Of a DNA stretch of 40,845 bases, positions 17,803 through 25,246 are shown piece after piece. A program made the translations under genes and the position numbers. The stretch is taken from the NCBI GenBank assembly GCA_022839625.1, contig JALHJL010000036.1:1-40845 (forward strand), given 5' to 3'. Each line of letters begins with the position of its first letter. Position 1 is the first letter of the stretch. This DNA is from Phycisphaerales bacterium. GTDB lineage: Bacteria > Planctomycetota > Phycisphaerae > UBA1845 > Fen-1342. The notes under the pieces were generated by a model that was not told where the DNA came from, did no database searches, and was given only the letters and a program-made list of their open reading frames with translations.

Positions 17803-18240
17803 TGAATAGCGAATACAGAATGAATACAGAACGTCGTCGCGCTTCCGCCAAACGAGAGACGAACCGGCGGGCGGGTGAGCCCGGTGCGCCGGCCGATATC
17901 GCGGAGCGGACGTTTCAGTTCGGTCATCGCATCCTGAAGGTGCTCCGTGCCGTGCCGCGCGGCCCCGCCGGACAGGTCATCGGCCGTCAGCTCTTGCTGT
18001 GGGACCGCGGCCGGTGCCGATGTCGCGGAAGCGCAGGGGCTTCAGACGCGGCGGGACTTCGCGCGCCGGATGAACACAGGCCGGACTGAGGCTCGTGAGA
18101 CGTTGTGCTGGCTCCGTCTCATTGCGGAAAGTGCGATGCGGCCAGCGCGGGGCCTCGGGCCCCTGATGACCGAGGCCGACGAGATTACGCGCATTCTGAC
18201 CATGATCGTCAAGAAGGCTCGCCGAGAGACGTCAACATGA
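17799..18240 (+). pseudogene. Frameshifted four-helix-bundle (S23/IVP-type) protein gene
   Basis: Resembles the four-helix bundle family (S23, 23S rRNA intervening-sequence protein). Frame one, from the ATG at 17799 overlapping the atpG stop, reads ADIAERTFQFGHRILKVLR then GQVIGRQLL, which is the family's first half. Frame two, to the stop at 18240, reads GADVAEAQGLQTRRDFARRMN, EARETLCWLRLIAES and DEITRILTMIVKKAR, the second half. They are joined near 17995-18002, where about two bases are missing relative to the usual RSGTS-like link. Imperfect inverted repeats flank it. The function of the family is unclear; it often travels with short repeats. Alternatives are a sequencing error or a programmed frameshift. 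It sits inside the atp operon in the same direction, so it would be transcribed with it. Confidence 0.72.
17803..17831 (+). repeat. Left flank repeat of the four-helix-bundle insertion
   Basis: An AT-richer tract, TGAATAGCGAATACAGAA followed by TGAATACAGAA, containing GAATACAGAA twice in tandem. Read against the opposite strand it matches the tract at 18271-18296 (GAATAGAGAATACAGAA there), so the two form imperfect inverted repeats around the four-helix-bundle gene. The composition is unlike the surrounding GC-rich DNA. Confidence 0.6.
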
Positions 18241-18270
18241 GCCGGCCAAGCCACCGTTGGCAGCGCTGCA

Positions 18271-18296
18271 TTCGCTCTTCTGTATTCTCTATTCGA
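18271..18296 (-). repeat. Right flank repeat of the four-helix-bundle insertion
   Basis: TTCTGTATTCTCTATTCG within 18271-18296 is the near reverse complement of the left tract at 17803-17820 (GAATAGCGAATACAGAA against GAATAGAGAATACAGAA, one mismatch in 17). It lies between the broken gene and atpD. Confidence 0.6.
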
Positions 18297-18331
18297 GCTC
18301 GTGCGCTGCCCAGGCGTACACAGGTGCAAGC

Positions 18332-19783
18332 ATGACCACCACCTCCGACAACATCGGCAAGATCGTCCAAGTCATCGGCTCCACCCTCGACGTGGAGTTT
18401 CCACCCGACAAGCTGCCCGCGATCTACAACGGCCTCCAGGCCCAGGTCAAGAACAAGCTCACCGGCGCCGAGCAGACCCTCTGGTGCGAGGTCGCTCAGC
18501 ACCTCGGCGGCGGCAAGGTTCGCGCCGTCGCCCTCGGCTCGACCGATGGCCTGATGCGCGGCCTGCCCATCACCGACACCGGGCGATCCATCGCCGTCCC
18601 GGTTGGCGAGTGCACGCTTGGCCGTGTTTTCAACCTCGTTGGCGAGCCGATCGACGGCCGGGGGCCGATCCAGCCCACGCGCTGGGACCCGATTCACCGC
18701 GAGCCGCCCGAGTTTTCCGACCTGACCCCGAAGACCGAGCAGTTTGAGACCGGCATCAAGATCGTCGATCTGCTCGTGCCCTTCGTCCGCGGCGGCAAGA
18801 TCGGTCTGTTCGGCGGCGCCGGCCTGGGCAAGACCGTCGTCATCCAGGAGCTGATCGCCCGCATCGCGACCCAGCACGGCGGCTATTCGGTCTTTGCCGG
18901 CGTCGGCGAACGCACGCGCGAGGGCAACGACCTGTGGCTGGAAATGCAGGAGGCGAAGATCGGTACGACCGGCAAGTCCGTCATCGACCAGACGGCGATG
19001 GTGTTTGGCCAGATGAACGAGCCGCCTGGGTCGCGCCTGCGGGTGGCGCTGTCCGCGCTGACGATGGCGGAGTATTTCCGTGACGAGAGCGGCGCCGACA
19101 CCCTGTTGTTCGTGGACAACATCTTCCGCTTCTCGCAAGCCGGGTCGGAGGTGTCAGCGCTGCTGGGCCGCATGCCTTCCGCCGTCGGCTACCAGCCGAC
19201 GCTGGGCACTGAGATGGGCGAGCTTCAGGAGCGGATCACCTCCACGCGCAAGGGGGCGGTCACCTCCGTGCAGGCGATCTACGTGCCCGCGGACGACCTG
19301 ACCGACCCCGCGCCGGCGACCACCTTCACGCACCTCGACGCGTTCATCGTGCTCGAGCGCTCCATCTCCGAGAAGGGCATCTACCCGGCGATCGACCCGC
19401 TCGGCTCGAGCAGCCGTGCGCTCGATCCCGCCGTGGTCGGACCGGAGCACTACGCCATCGCCCGCCGGGTGCAGGAGATTCTCCAGCGCTACCGGAGCTT
19501 GCAGGACATCATCGCGATTCTCGGCGTGGAGGAGTTGAGCGAAGAGGACAAGCTGATCGTAGCGCGGGCCCGCAAGATCGAGCGGTTCTTCTCGCAACCC
19601 TTCTTCGTCGCCGAGCAGTTCACCGGCTTCCCCGGCAACTACACGAAGGTCGCCGACACGCTCCGCAGCTTCAAGGAGCTGTGTGAGGGCAAGTGGGACC
19701 ATCTGCCCGAACAGGCGTTCATGTACGTGGGCCCGATCGAAATGGCGGCCGAGAAGGCCGAGAAGATGAAGGCCGAAGGGTAG
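18332..19783 (+). CDS. atpD: ATP synthase F1 subunit beta
   Basis: Catalytic subunit of F1. Seen: N-terminal barrel (GKIVQVIGSTLDVEF), P-loop GGAGLGKT at about 161-168, catalytic-region GVGERTREGNDL, the LLFVDNIFRFSQAGSEVSALLGRMPSAVGYQPTL block (Walker B and following), and DELSEEDK-type segment GVEELSEEDKLIVARARKIERF. The ATG at 18332 follows AGGTG; the upstream open frame to 18257 runs into the inverted repeat. Length 483 aa, a little over the usual 460-475. No epsilon subunit gene follows: the next gene (scpB) is on the other strand 141 bp away. Confidence 0.96.
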   Translation: MTTTSDNIGKIVQVIGSTLDVEFPPDKLPAIYNGLQAQVKNKLTGAEQTLWCEVAQHLGGGKVRAVALGSTDGLMRGLPITDTGRSIAVPVGECTLGRVFNLVGEPIDGRGPIQPTRWDPIHREPPEFSDLTPKTEQFETGIKIVDLLVPFVRGGKIGLFGGAGLGKTVVIQELIARIATQHGGYSVFAGVGERTREGNDLWLEMQEAKIGTTGKSVIDQTAMVFGQMNEPPGSRLRVALSALTMAEYFRDESGADTLLFVDNIFRFSQAGSEVSALLGRMPSAVGYQPTLGTEMGELQERITSTRKGAVTSVQAIYVPADDLTDPAPATTFTHLDAFIVLERSISEKGIYPAIDPLGSSSRALDPAVVGPEHYAIARRVQEILQRYRSLQDIIAILGVEELSEEDKLIVARARKIERFFSQPFFVAEQFTGFPGNYTKVADTLRSFKELCEGKWDHLPEQAFMYVGPIEMAAEKAEKMKAEG

Positions 19784-19850
19784 TCACCGGCCCTGCGAGT
19801 CCGCCCCGGAGGTCCACGCCGGCCATACGCCGCCAGCGTCGGACCTGCGT

Positions 19851-19873
19851 GTCCGGCGTTTCGCGAGCCGGAC
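19851..19873 (+). terminator. Hairpin between atpD and scpB
   Basis: Perfect 7-bp stem GTCCGGC/GCCGGAC with a 9-nt loop, extendable by two G-U pairs, in the 141-bp space between convergent atpD and scpB. There is no T-run on either side, so if it ends transcription it does so without the usual signal, or with Rho. Confidence 0.35.
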
Positions 19874-19924
19874 GTGACCCTCGCCGCACACGCTGGTGCG
19901 ACACTACGCTTCCGCGGCGGGCTG

Positions 19925-20668
19925 TCAGGCCTCCAACGCCGCCCGTGGGGTTTCGTCCGCCGCACCGCGCGCCTGGTGATCGGCCGCTTCCGTTGTGGCG
20001 GCGGCCGCTGCGCGACGCAGACTCAGCATTTCCATGGGCGGCAGGTCGTCGAGGTCCGCCAGCCCGAACACGTCCAGGAACTTGCGGGTCGTGCCGTAGA
20101 GCATCGGGCGGCCGACGATCTCCGCCCGCCCGACGATGCGCACGAGTCCCATCTCGCGCAGCCGATTCAGCACCTCGCCGCAGCCCACGCCGCGAATCGC
20201 CTCCACGTCGGCGCGAATCACCGGCTGCTTGTAGGCGACGATGGAAAGCGCCTCCAACGCCGCGGGGCTCAGCCGCGTCTGGGCCTGCTGCCTGGCCAGC
20301 TTGGCCAGCCAGGGGCGAAACTCCGGCCGGGTCATCATCTGGTAGCCGCGCGCGATCTCCTCGACGCGAAAGGCCAGGCCGGCGGCCGTGTACTTATCGT
20401 TGAGATCGGCGACGTGGAGCCGGATCTCGGTCGTCGAGCGAATCCCCGTCAACTCGGACAGCCGATTCAAGCTGAGGGGCGTATCCGACGAGAACAGCAG
20501 GGCCTCGATGACGTGGGCCGGGCTGACTTTGCCGGCGAACTCACCCGGGGCATCAAACCCCGCGGGTTCGCAAGCCTCACTCAAGACCGCCTCCGCAGGC
20601 TCGGGGTCGCACACGCAACTCAAGCTCGTGGCTTCCCCCGTCATCATCGCGTGCTCTTCGCGATCCAT
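19925..20668 (-). CDS. scpB: Segregation and condensation protein B
   Basis: Winged-helix partner of the SMC-ScpA condensin complex that organises and segregates chromosomes. Seen: HVIEALLFSSDTPLSLNRLSELTG near residues 52-75, then RGYQMMTRPEFRPWLAKL, LSPAALEALSIVAYKQPVIRADVEAIRGV and LVRIVGRAEIVGRPMLYGTTRKFLDVFGL, all standard ScpB. GAGGAGAG precedes the ATG. About 50 poorly conserved acidic residues precede the first winged helix and a 30-residue Ala-rich tail follows, so it is 247 aa against about 190-200. scpA is not adjacent; it must lie elsewhere. Confidence 0.94.
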   Translation of the reverse strand: MDREEHAMMTGEATSLSCVCDPEPAEAVLSEACEPAGFDAPGEFAGKVSPAHVIEALLFSSDTPLSLNRLSELTGIRSTTEIRLHVADLNDKYTAAGLAFRVEEIARGYQMMTRPEFRPWLAKLARQQAQTRLSPAALEALSIVAYKQPVIRADVEAIRGVGCGEVLNRLREMGLVRIVGRAEIVGRPMLYGTTRKFLDVFGLADLDDLPPMEMLSLRRAAAAATTEAADHQARGAADETPRAALEA

Positions 20669-20870
20669 CGCGCTCTCCTCACCGTCCGTGACCGGGAGTA
20701 CCTCGCTACGAAACCGTACTCATGGTACTACGCTGCGGTCACGCTGTCCAGCCCGTCGGCGGAGACGTTTTGGCGTACTTCGCCGACACGGAATTGCCGC
20801 CGGGGCCGGCGTGTGCGACACTACCGCTTTGCGCGGCGCCGCTGGGGCACCGCGCCGGAGACGGAGACCG
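20669..20870. other. Divergent intergenic region scpB / isochorismatase
   Basis: About 200 bp. It contains GAGTAC and GTACTC with related GGTACT repeats near 20696-20730, which could be an operator, and a second copy of GTGCGACACTAC (20813-20824) that also occurs at 19896-19907 on the other side of scpB. No clear promoter hexamers and no gene seen. Confidence 0.35.
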
Positions 20871-21431
20871 ATGCCGAACGCACACATCGAACGGCTGGAA
20901 TGCGAACATGCCCAATTGCTGGTGGTGGATTTCCAGGAGAAGCTGCTCCCCTCGATCGCGGACCACGCGGTGGTCGTGGCGCAGGCGGAGCGGATGATCC
21001 GGGCCGCCGCCGTCCTGGAACTGCCGATCACAATTTCCGAGCAGTATCCGCGGGGCCTGGGCCCCACCGTGCCTGCCATCCTGGCGGCGGCCAACGGGGC
21101 CGTGCGCTTGCAGAAGATGACGTTCAGCTTCTGCGGCGATGCGGCGTGTCGCAAGCGGTTGGCGGCGGTGTTGCGGCCCCAGGTGCTGATCGTGGGCATC
21201 GAGGCCCACGTGTGCGTGTTCCAGACGGCGCTGGACCTGCTCGCGATGCAAATGCGGCCCGTCGTGCTCGCGGACGCGGTCGGTTCACGCCGGGCGACGG
21301 ACTACGGGGTCGCGCTGGACGCCCTGCGGGCGTCGGGCGTCACGGTCGTCACGGTCGAATCGGCCATCTTCCAGCTCCTGCGCGAGGCCGGCACCGACCT
21401 GTTCAAGCGCATGCTGCCCATCGTGCGGTGA
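20871..21431 (+). CDS. Isochorismatase-fold cysteine hydrolase
   Basis: Cysteine hydrolase family enzyme (nicotinamidase/isochorismatase/YcaC group). Seen: the catalytic triad Asp20 (LLVVDFQEKL), Lys82 (LQKMTFSF) and Cys115 (GIEAHVCVFQTALDL), with the Glu-Ala-His-Val-Cys context seen in YcaC-like hydrolases. The substrate cannot be read from the sequence. Length 186 aa is normal. The ATG at 20871 has GGAG upstream; a longer open frame to 20388 overlaps the divergent scpB gene and is rejected. It ends 1 nt before the zinc-ribbon gene, so they share a transcript. Confidence 0.88.
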   Translation: MPNAHIERLECEHAQLLVVDFQEKLLPSIADHAVVVAQAERMIRAAAVLELPITISEQYPRGLGPTVPAILAAANGAVRLQKMTFSFCGDAACRKRLAAVLRPQVLIVGIEAHVCVFQTALDLLAMQMRPVVLADAVGSRRATDYGVALDALRASGVTVVTVESAIFQLLREAGTDLFKRMLPIVR

Positions 21432-21432
21432 G

Positions 21433-21714
21433 ATGCCCAGTTGCTTCGAGCAACCCGATTCGCCTGAGCCGGAGTGGGACGAGGAGGACCGCGACGGGCC
21501 ACAGGAGTGCGACCTGACGGCCGACCGGGACGAGGAGACCCCGACGGTCCCGTGCCCCAGTTGTGACCGCGAGATTCCGGATTTCGTCGATCGCTGTCCC
21601 TATTGCGGCGATTGGGTCGTGCAGAGCTCGGGGGCGCCGGCCCGCCGCAGCCCCTGGTTCGTCCTGCTGGTCTTGGTTGCCGTCGTACTCATCCTGATGC
21701 TGTGGGTGTTTTGA
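21433..21714 (+). CDS. Zinc-ribbon protein with C-terminal membrane anchor
   Basis: A 93-residue protein with an acidic N-terminal half, a zinc ribbon with Cys41-X2-Cys44 and Cys55-X2-Cys58 (CPSC ... CPYC), and a C-terminal hydrophobic helix (about 75-93) that ends the protein, so the ribbon should be cytoplasmic and tail-anchored. No enzyme domain is visible. Only one base separates it from the hydrolase upstream. A role as a small metal-binding adaptor is possible; I do not recognise a named family. Confidence 0.75.
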   Translation: MPSCFEQPDSPEPEWDEEDRDGPQECDLTADRDEETPTVPCPSCDREIPDFVDRCPYCGDWVVQSSGAPARRSPWFVLLVLVAVVLILMLWVF

Positions 21715-21754
21715 GGGTGGGCGCGCGGTCAACGATGAGTTCTGCGGCGGACTG

Positions 21755-21785
21755 TTAGGCGCCGGGGCGGCCCAGCCCTTACAAT
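21755..21785 (+). promoter_or_regulatory. Weak candidate promoter before the YlbF-like gene
   Basis: TACAAT (21780-21785) matches the -10 consensus in five of six positions; the best upstream hexamer is TTAGGC (21755-21760) at a 19-bp spacing, which is long. It would drive the YlbF-like, glycosyltransferase and acyltransferase genes. Confidence 0.28.
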
Positions 21786-21822
21786 CCGCGCGGAAGCGAG
21801 GCCCCGTGAGGACAGGTGCGGC

Positions 21823-22185
21823 ATGCAAGACATCGAAGACCTGCTGGCCAAGGCGCGAGCGCTCGGCACTGCGCTGGCCGCCCATCCCGTCGTCCAGGCC
21901 CACCACCACGCCCAACGGGCCGTCCGCGAAGACGTCGCGGCCCAAAGGCTCCTCCATGACTACCAGGCGCAGCTTGAGAGGATTCGCGAGTCGGAATCGG
22001 AGCTCAAGCCGGTCGAGGTGGCCGACAAGCAGCGGCTGAAGAGCCTCGAGTCCGAGATCGCCGGGCACGAGACGCTCAAGGTCCTCATGCGCACGCAGGC
22101 CGACTATGTCGCGCTGATGTCGCAGGTCAACCGCGAGATCGACGGCCCGCTCGCCGACCTTGCCCGGCCGGAGCCGAAGGCGTGA
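21823..22185 (+). CDS. YlbF/YmcA-family helical protein
   Basis: A 120-residue, almost wholly helical protein: IEDLLAKARALGTALAAHPVVQAHHHAQRAVREDVAAQ then a charged coiled coil and a C-terminal helix (LKVLMRTQADYVALMSQVNREI). This pattern of A(H/N)P...R.A......D..A..LL.DY fits the YlbF/YmcA (Com_YlbF) family, which in Bacillus forms a complex that affects RNA processing and development. Outside Firmicutes its role is not established. It overlaps the glycosyltransferase gene by 4 nt (GTGA), so the two are coupled. Confidence 0.7.
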   Translation: MQDIEDLLAKARALGTALAAHPVVQAHHHAQRAVREDVAAQRLLHDYQAQLERIRESESELKPVEVADKQRLKSLESEIAGHETLKVLMRTQADYVALMSQVNREIDGPLADLARPEPKA

Positions 22186-24161
22186 GTGAGACGCCGGCTC
22201 CCCATCCTGCGAGCGTCCCGCCGGCGCGCGCCGCGCCTTCGCCGCCGTCAGCTGCCGGCGTCTGGCTGATCGCCCTCGTCGGCTGGACGACGTTCATGTG
22301 CTTCTATCACCTCGGGGGCGGTGCCCGCTTCGAGCCCATCGACTGCTGGGTGGCGCAGACCGCCCGCGAGATGCGCGAGGCGGGCGACTGGCTCATGCCG
22401 CGCTTCTCCGGCGAGACGCGGATGCAGAAGTCGCCGGGGCCCTACTGGGCGGTGATGGCAACCAGCTTGCTGCGCGGCACGGCGGTCGACGAGGTCAGTG
22501 CGCGGCTGCCCAATGCGGTCGCCGCCGTCGTGCTCGTCGTGACGATCTTCTGGCTGACGCGTCGGATCGGGGGCGACCGGGCGGCAGTCTTCGCGGGCTT
22601 CGCGGCGTCGAGCAGCGTGCTGGTGCTGTGGTGGTCGCATCGGGCGGCAAGCGACCTGGGTCTGACGACGTGCACGACCCTGTCACTGGCGGCGCTGTGG
22701 ATTGCCTCGGAAACGGAAGTGCGCGGCCGCCGGCAGAACCTGCTGTGGCTGCTGGGCTACTTCGCGGCCGGACTCGGCATGTTGTACAAGATGCCGATGC
22801 CGTTGGTGGTCGTCGGACTGCCGGCCGTGTGCTACATCGTGTTGCGCAACCGCTGGTCGATCCTGTGGAGCCGTTGGCACCTGGCCGGCCTGCTGTTGTT
22901 CCTGTTGCCGTGGCTGCCGTGGGCGGTGGCGGTGTGCTTTCACGAGGACGCGGCGTTCGCGAAGTGGAGGGTCGAGTTCCTCGACCGGTTCACGGGGGCC
23001 TTGCCCAATGTCGCCGAACCCCAGAAGTGGTGGCACTACTTCACATACCTGGGGCCGCCGGTGTTCTACTGCCTGCCCTTCACCCTGTCGCTGCCGATGG
23101 CCCTGGGCCGCGCGTTCCGCAAGCAGCCCGGCGTGCATCGCAACGGACAGCTCTTCCTGGCGATCTGGTTTCTGAGCCTGCTGGCGTTCTTCACCGCGTC
23201 GGCCGGCAAGGAGTGGCGCTACTTCCTGCCCGCCCTGCCGCCCCTCTTCGTGCTCCTGGGCATCGAGCTGGCGGCGCTCTTCGACCGGCGTCGGCGGCTA
23301 AGTGCGGCCCGGGATTGGGCGGGCGCGATCGGCGTGTGGGTCGGAACGCCGGTGGTGCTCCTCGCGGGTGGGCTGCCCGTGCTCTGGCGGTGGTACAAGG
23401 CGCGCGGTCAATCGGAGCTGGAAGGGCTGAGCACCTGGTCTGACGTGTGGCAGGCATACCTCGTGGCGGCCGCCATCGCGGTGGCCGGATTCGGTCTTGC
23501 GGCCTGGTGGTACCGCCGTCGTCGCGAACACGTTTCGTTTGGGGCGATCGTGGTGACGATGTGGGTCATGTGGTTGTGGGTCTGGCCGAACCTCATGCCA
23601 TTGATGATGTCGCAGCGCTCGCACATCGACTTTGCCGAGCAGCTTGCGGACCCGGAGCGGGTGCCGCTGGAGTACCGGCCGTACATCGCGAACGTCGGTT
23701 CCCAGGACTCGCGCATCATCTGGTACAGCGACATACGCATTCCGCGCGTCATCGATCAGCTTGACTTGCTCGAGGAGCAGGCCGGGCGCCGGGACCTCCA
23801 GTACGAGATTCGCCGCACCGGCGAGGTGTTGCTCGAGAAGCTCGCCGGCGAGGCGCCCGCGTTGTTCGTCGTCGCCTTGCCGGACTACGTGCAGATCCTG
23901 CTGGCGGCCCCGGAGGAGCTGGCGCGACTGGCGCGCCCCATGCCGCCGCTGCATCTGTGGCTGCAAAGCCGACACGGACCTGAGAACCGACATTACGTCC
24001 TGTTCGGCAACCGGCCGCCTCCGTTCCCGGAACCGGAGCTGCGCGTTCCGCCGAAGCTGCACGCGCGATTGGAAGCGGCGGGGCGGCGAACCGCGCCGGA
24101 GGAGGCCGGGCCGGTGCCGTCCGCTTCTCAACCGGCGCCACAACACACAAACTCCGACTGA
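22182..24161 (+). CDS. ArnT/PMT-like integral membrane glycosyltransferase
   Basis: GT-C fold glycosyltransferase of the PMT/ArnT superfamily, which transfers a sugar from a polyprenyl-phosphate donor to a lipid or protein outside the cytoplasmic membrane. Seen: an N-terminal helix (about 26-45), the acidic first-loop region FEPIDCWVAQTAREMREAGDWLMPRF with Glu/Asp, then MQKSPGPYW matching the KPPLYYW-like motif of ArnT, and about ten further hydrophobic segments up to residue 480, followed by a soluble C-terminal part (about 480-659). Length 659 aa is in range. It starts inside the YlbF-like gene and shares one base with the acyltransferase gene, so the three act together, probably in glycolipid or outer-membrane building. 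The substrate is not evident. Confidence 0.83.
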   Translation: MSETPAPHPASVPPARAAPSPPSAAGVWLIALVGWTTFMCFYHLGGGARFEPIDCWVAQTAREMREAGDWLMPRFSGETRMQKSPGPYWAVMATSLLRGTAVDEVSARLPNAVAAVVLVVTIFWLTRRIGGDRAAVFAGFAASSSVLVLWWSHRAASDLGLTTCTTLSLAALWIASETEVRGRRQNLLWLLGYFAAGLGMLYKMPMPLVVVGLPAVCYIVLRNRWSILWSRWHLAGLLLFLLPWLPWAVAVCFHEDAAFAKWRVEFLDRFTGALPNVAEPQKWWHYFTYLGPPVFYCLPFTLSLPMALGRAFRKQPGVHRNGQLFLAIWFLSLLAFFTASAGKEWRYFLPALPPLFVLLGIELAALFDRRRRLSAARDWAGAIGVWVGTPVVLLAGGLPVLWRWYKARGQSELEGLSTWSDVWQAYLVAAAIAVAGFGLAAWWYRRRREHVSFGAIVVTMWVMWLWVWPNLMPLMMSQRSHIDFAEQLADPERVPLEYRPYIANVGSQDSRIIWYSDIRIPRVIDQLDLLEEQAGRRDLQYEIRRTGEVLLEKLAGEAPALFVVALPDYVQILLAAPEELARLARPMPPLHLWLQSRHGPENRHYVLFGNRPPPFPEPELRVPPKLHARLEAAGRRTAPEEAGPVPSASQPAPQHTNSD

Positions 24162-25246
24162 TGTTCGCGCTGCTGACAAACCGGCTCATCGCGGCGACGG
24201 AAGCGCCAAGCCTGGGGATCGCCGTCGGCCGGGTTGCGCTGTACGTCGCCGTGCGCCTGTGGGTGTTGGTCATCAGTTGTTTCCCGATTGAGGTGAACCT
24301 GTGCACGGCCCGACTGCTGGGCCGCTTCTGGTGGCTGCTCACCTGCCTGCCCGAGGATCGGCTGCCGCGTTTTCTGCGGTGGCTTTCGCGCCGGCGCGAC
24401 CGTGTCCGGGCGCTGGACAACCTGCGGCCGGCGCTCGGAAGCTGTTACAGCGAGCAGCAGCTCCGCCGCATCGCCCGTCGCTCGTTCGAACACTGGGCGC
24501 AGGTTTACCTGGTTGAGCTGGCGATGACGCCGCGCGTGATTAACGAGTGGTCCTGGTCGCGGTACGTCGAGCTGGACCGGCTCGGGCCGGCCTTGCGTGT
24601 ATTGCTGCGCCGCGGGGGAACGATCCTGCTCACCGGCCATTTCGGGAACTTCGAGCTCCTGGGCTACACGATCTGCCGCCTGGGGATTCCGCTGACCGCA
24701 GTGATGCGGCCGCTCGACAACCCGCTGCTCAACCGTTACCTGGTCAGCTCACGGGCCGCCGGCGGGCTGACGCTGCTTTACAAGAAGGGGGTTACGGCGA
24801 TTGCCGGCGAGTGCATCGACCGCGGCGAGGGGCTGTCGTTCATCGCGGACCAGGACGCCGGCCGAAGAGGGTTGTTCGTCGACTTCTTCGGCCGCAAGGC
24901 GTCAACGTACAAGTCGATCGGGCTGCTGGCGATGCAGAAGCGCGTGCCGATCGTCGTCGGCTATGCGGCCCGCGCCCGGCGCGGCTTCAGGTATCGGATG
25001 GCCGTGGAGCGTATCATCCACCCGGGAGAGTGGGAGGAGCAGGCCGACCCCCTGTACTGGATAACGCAGACATTCACCCGCGCGCTGGAGGACGCCATCC
25101 GCCGCTGGCCGGAGCAGTATCTCTGGGTACACCGGCGGTGGAAGCATCGCCCGAAAGGCGAAACACCGGAATCGCCAGTCGGCCGGGAACAGACCCGTCG
25201 AGCGCCGGGCCGGCGCTCAGCGCCGGCGCCCGCGCAACAGCCATAA
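24161..25246 (+). CDS. LpxL/HtrB-like lysophospholipid acyltransferase
   Basis: Member of the lauroyl/myristoyl acyltransferase family that adds acyl chains to lipid A precursors or other glycolipids. Seen: an N-terminal hydrophobic segment (about 20-45), the catalytic HX4E motif LTGHFGNFELLGY with His160 and Glu165, the RPLDNPLLNRYL region, GLSFIADQDAG (DQD motif) and PEQYLWVHRRWKHRP, all typical. A tail of about 30 Arg/Pro/Ala-rich residues follows. Length 361 aa against about 300-310. It follows the ArnT-like gene with a TGATG junction. Its last 30 bp overlap the PKD gene on the opposite strand. Confidence 0.9.
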   Translation: MFALLTNRLIAATEAPSLGIAVGRVALYVAVRLWVLVISCFPIEVNLCTARLLGRFWWLLTCLPEDRLPRFLRWLSRRRDRVRALDNLRPALGSCYSEQQLRRIARRSFEHWAQVYLVELAMTPRVINEWSWSRYVELDRLGPALRVLLRRGGTILLTGHFGNFELLGYTICRLGIPLTAVMRPLDNPLLNRYLVSSRAAGGLTLLYKKGVTAIAGECIDRGEGLSFIADQDAGRRGLFVDFFGRKASTYKSIGLLAMQKRVPIVVGYAARARRGFRYRMAVERIIHPGEWEEQADPLYWITQTFTRALEDAIRRWPEQYLWVHRRWKHRPKGETPESPVGREQTRRAPGRRSAPAPAQQP

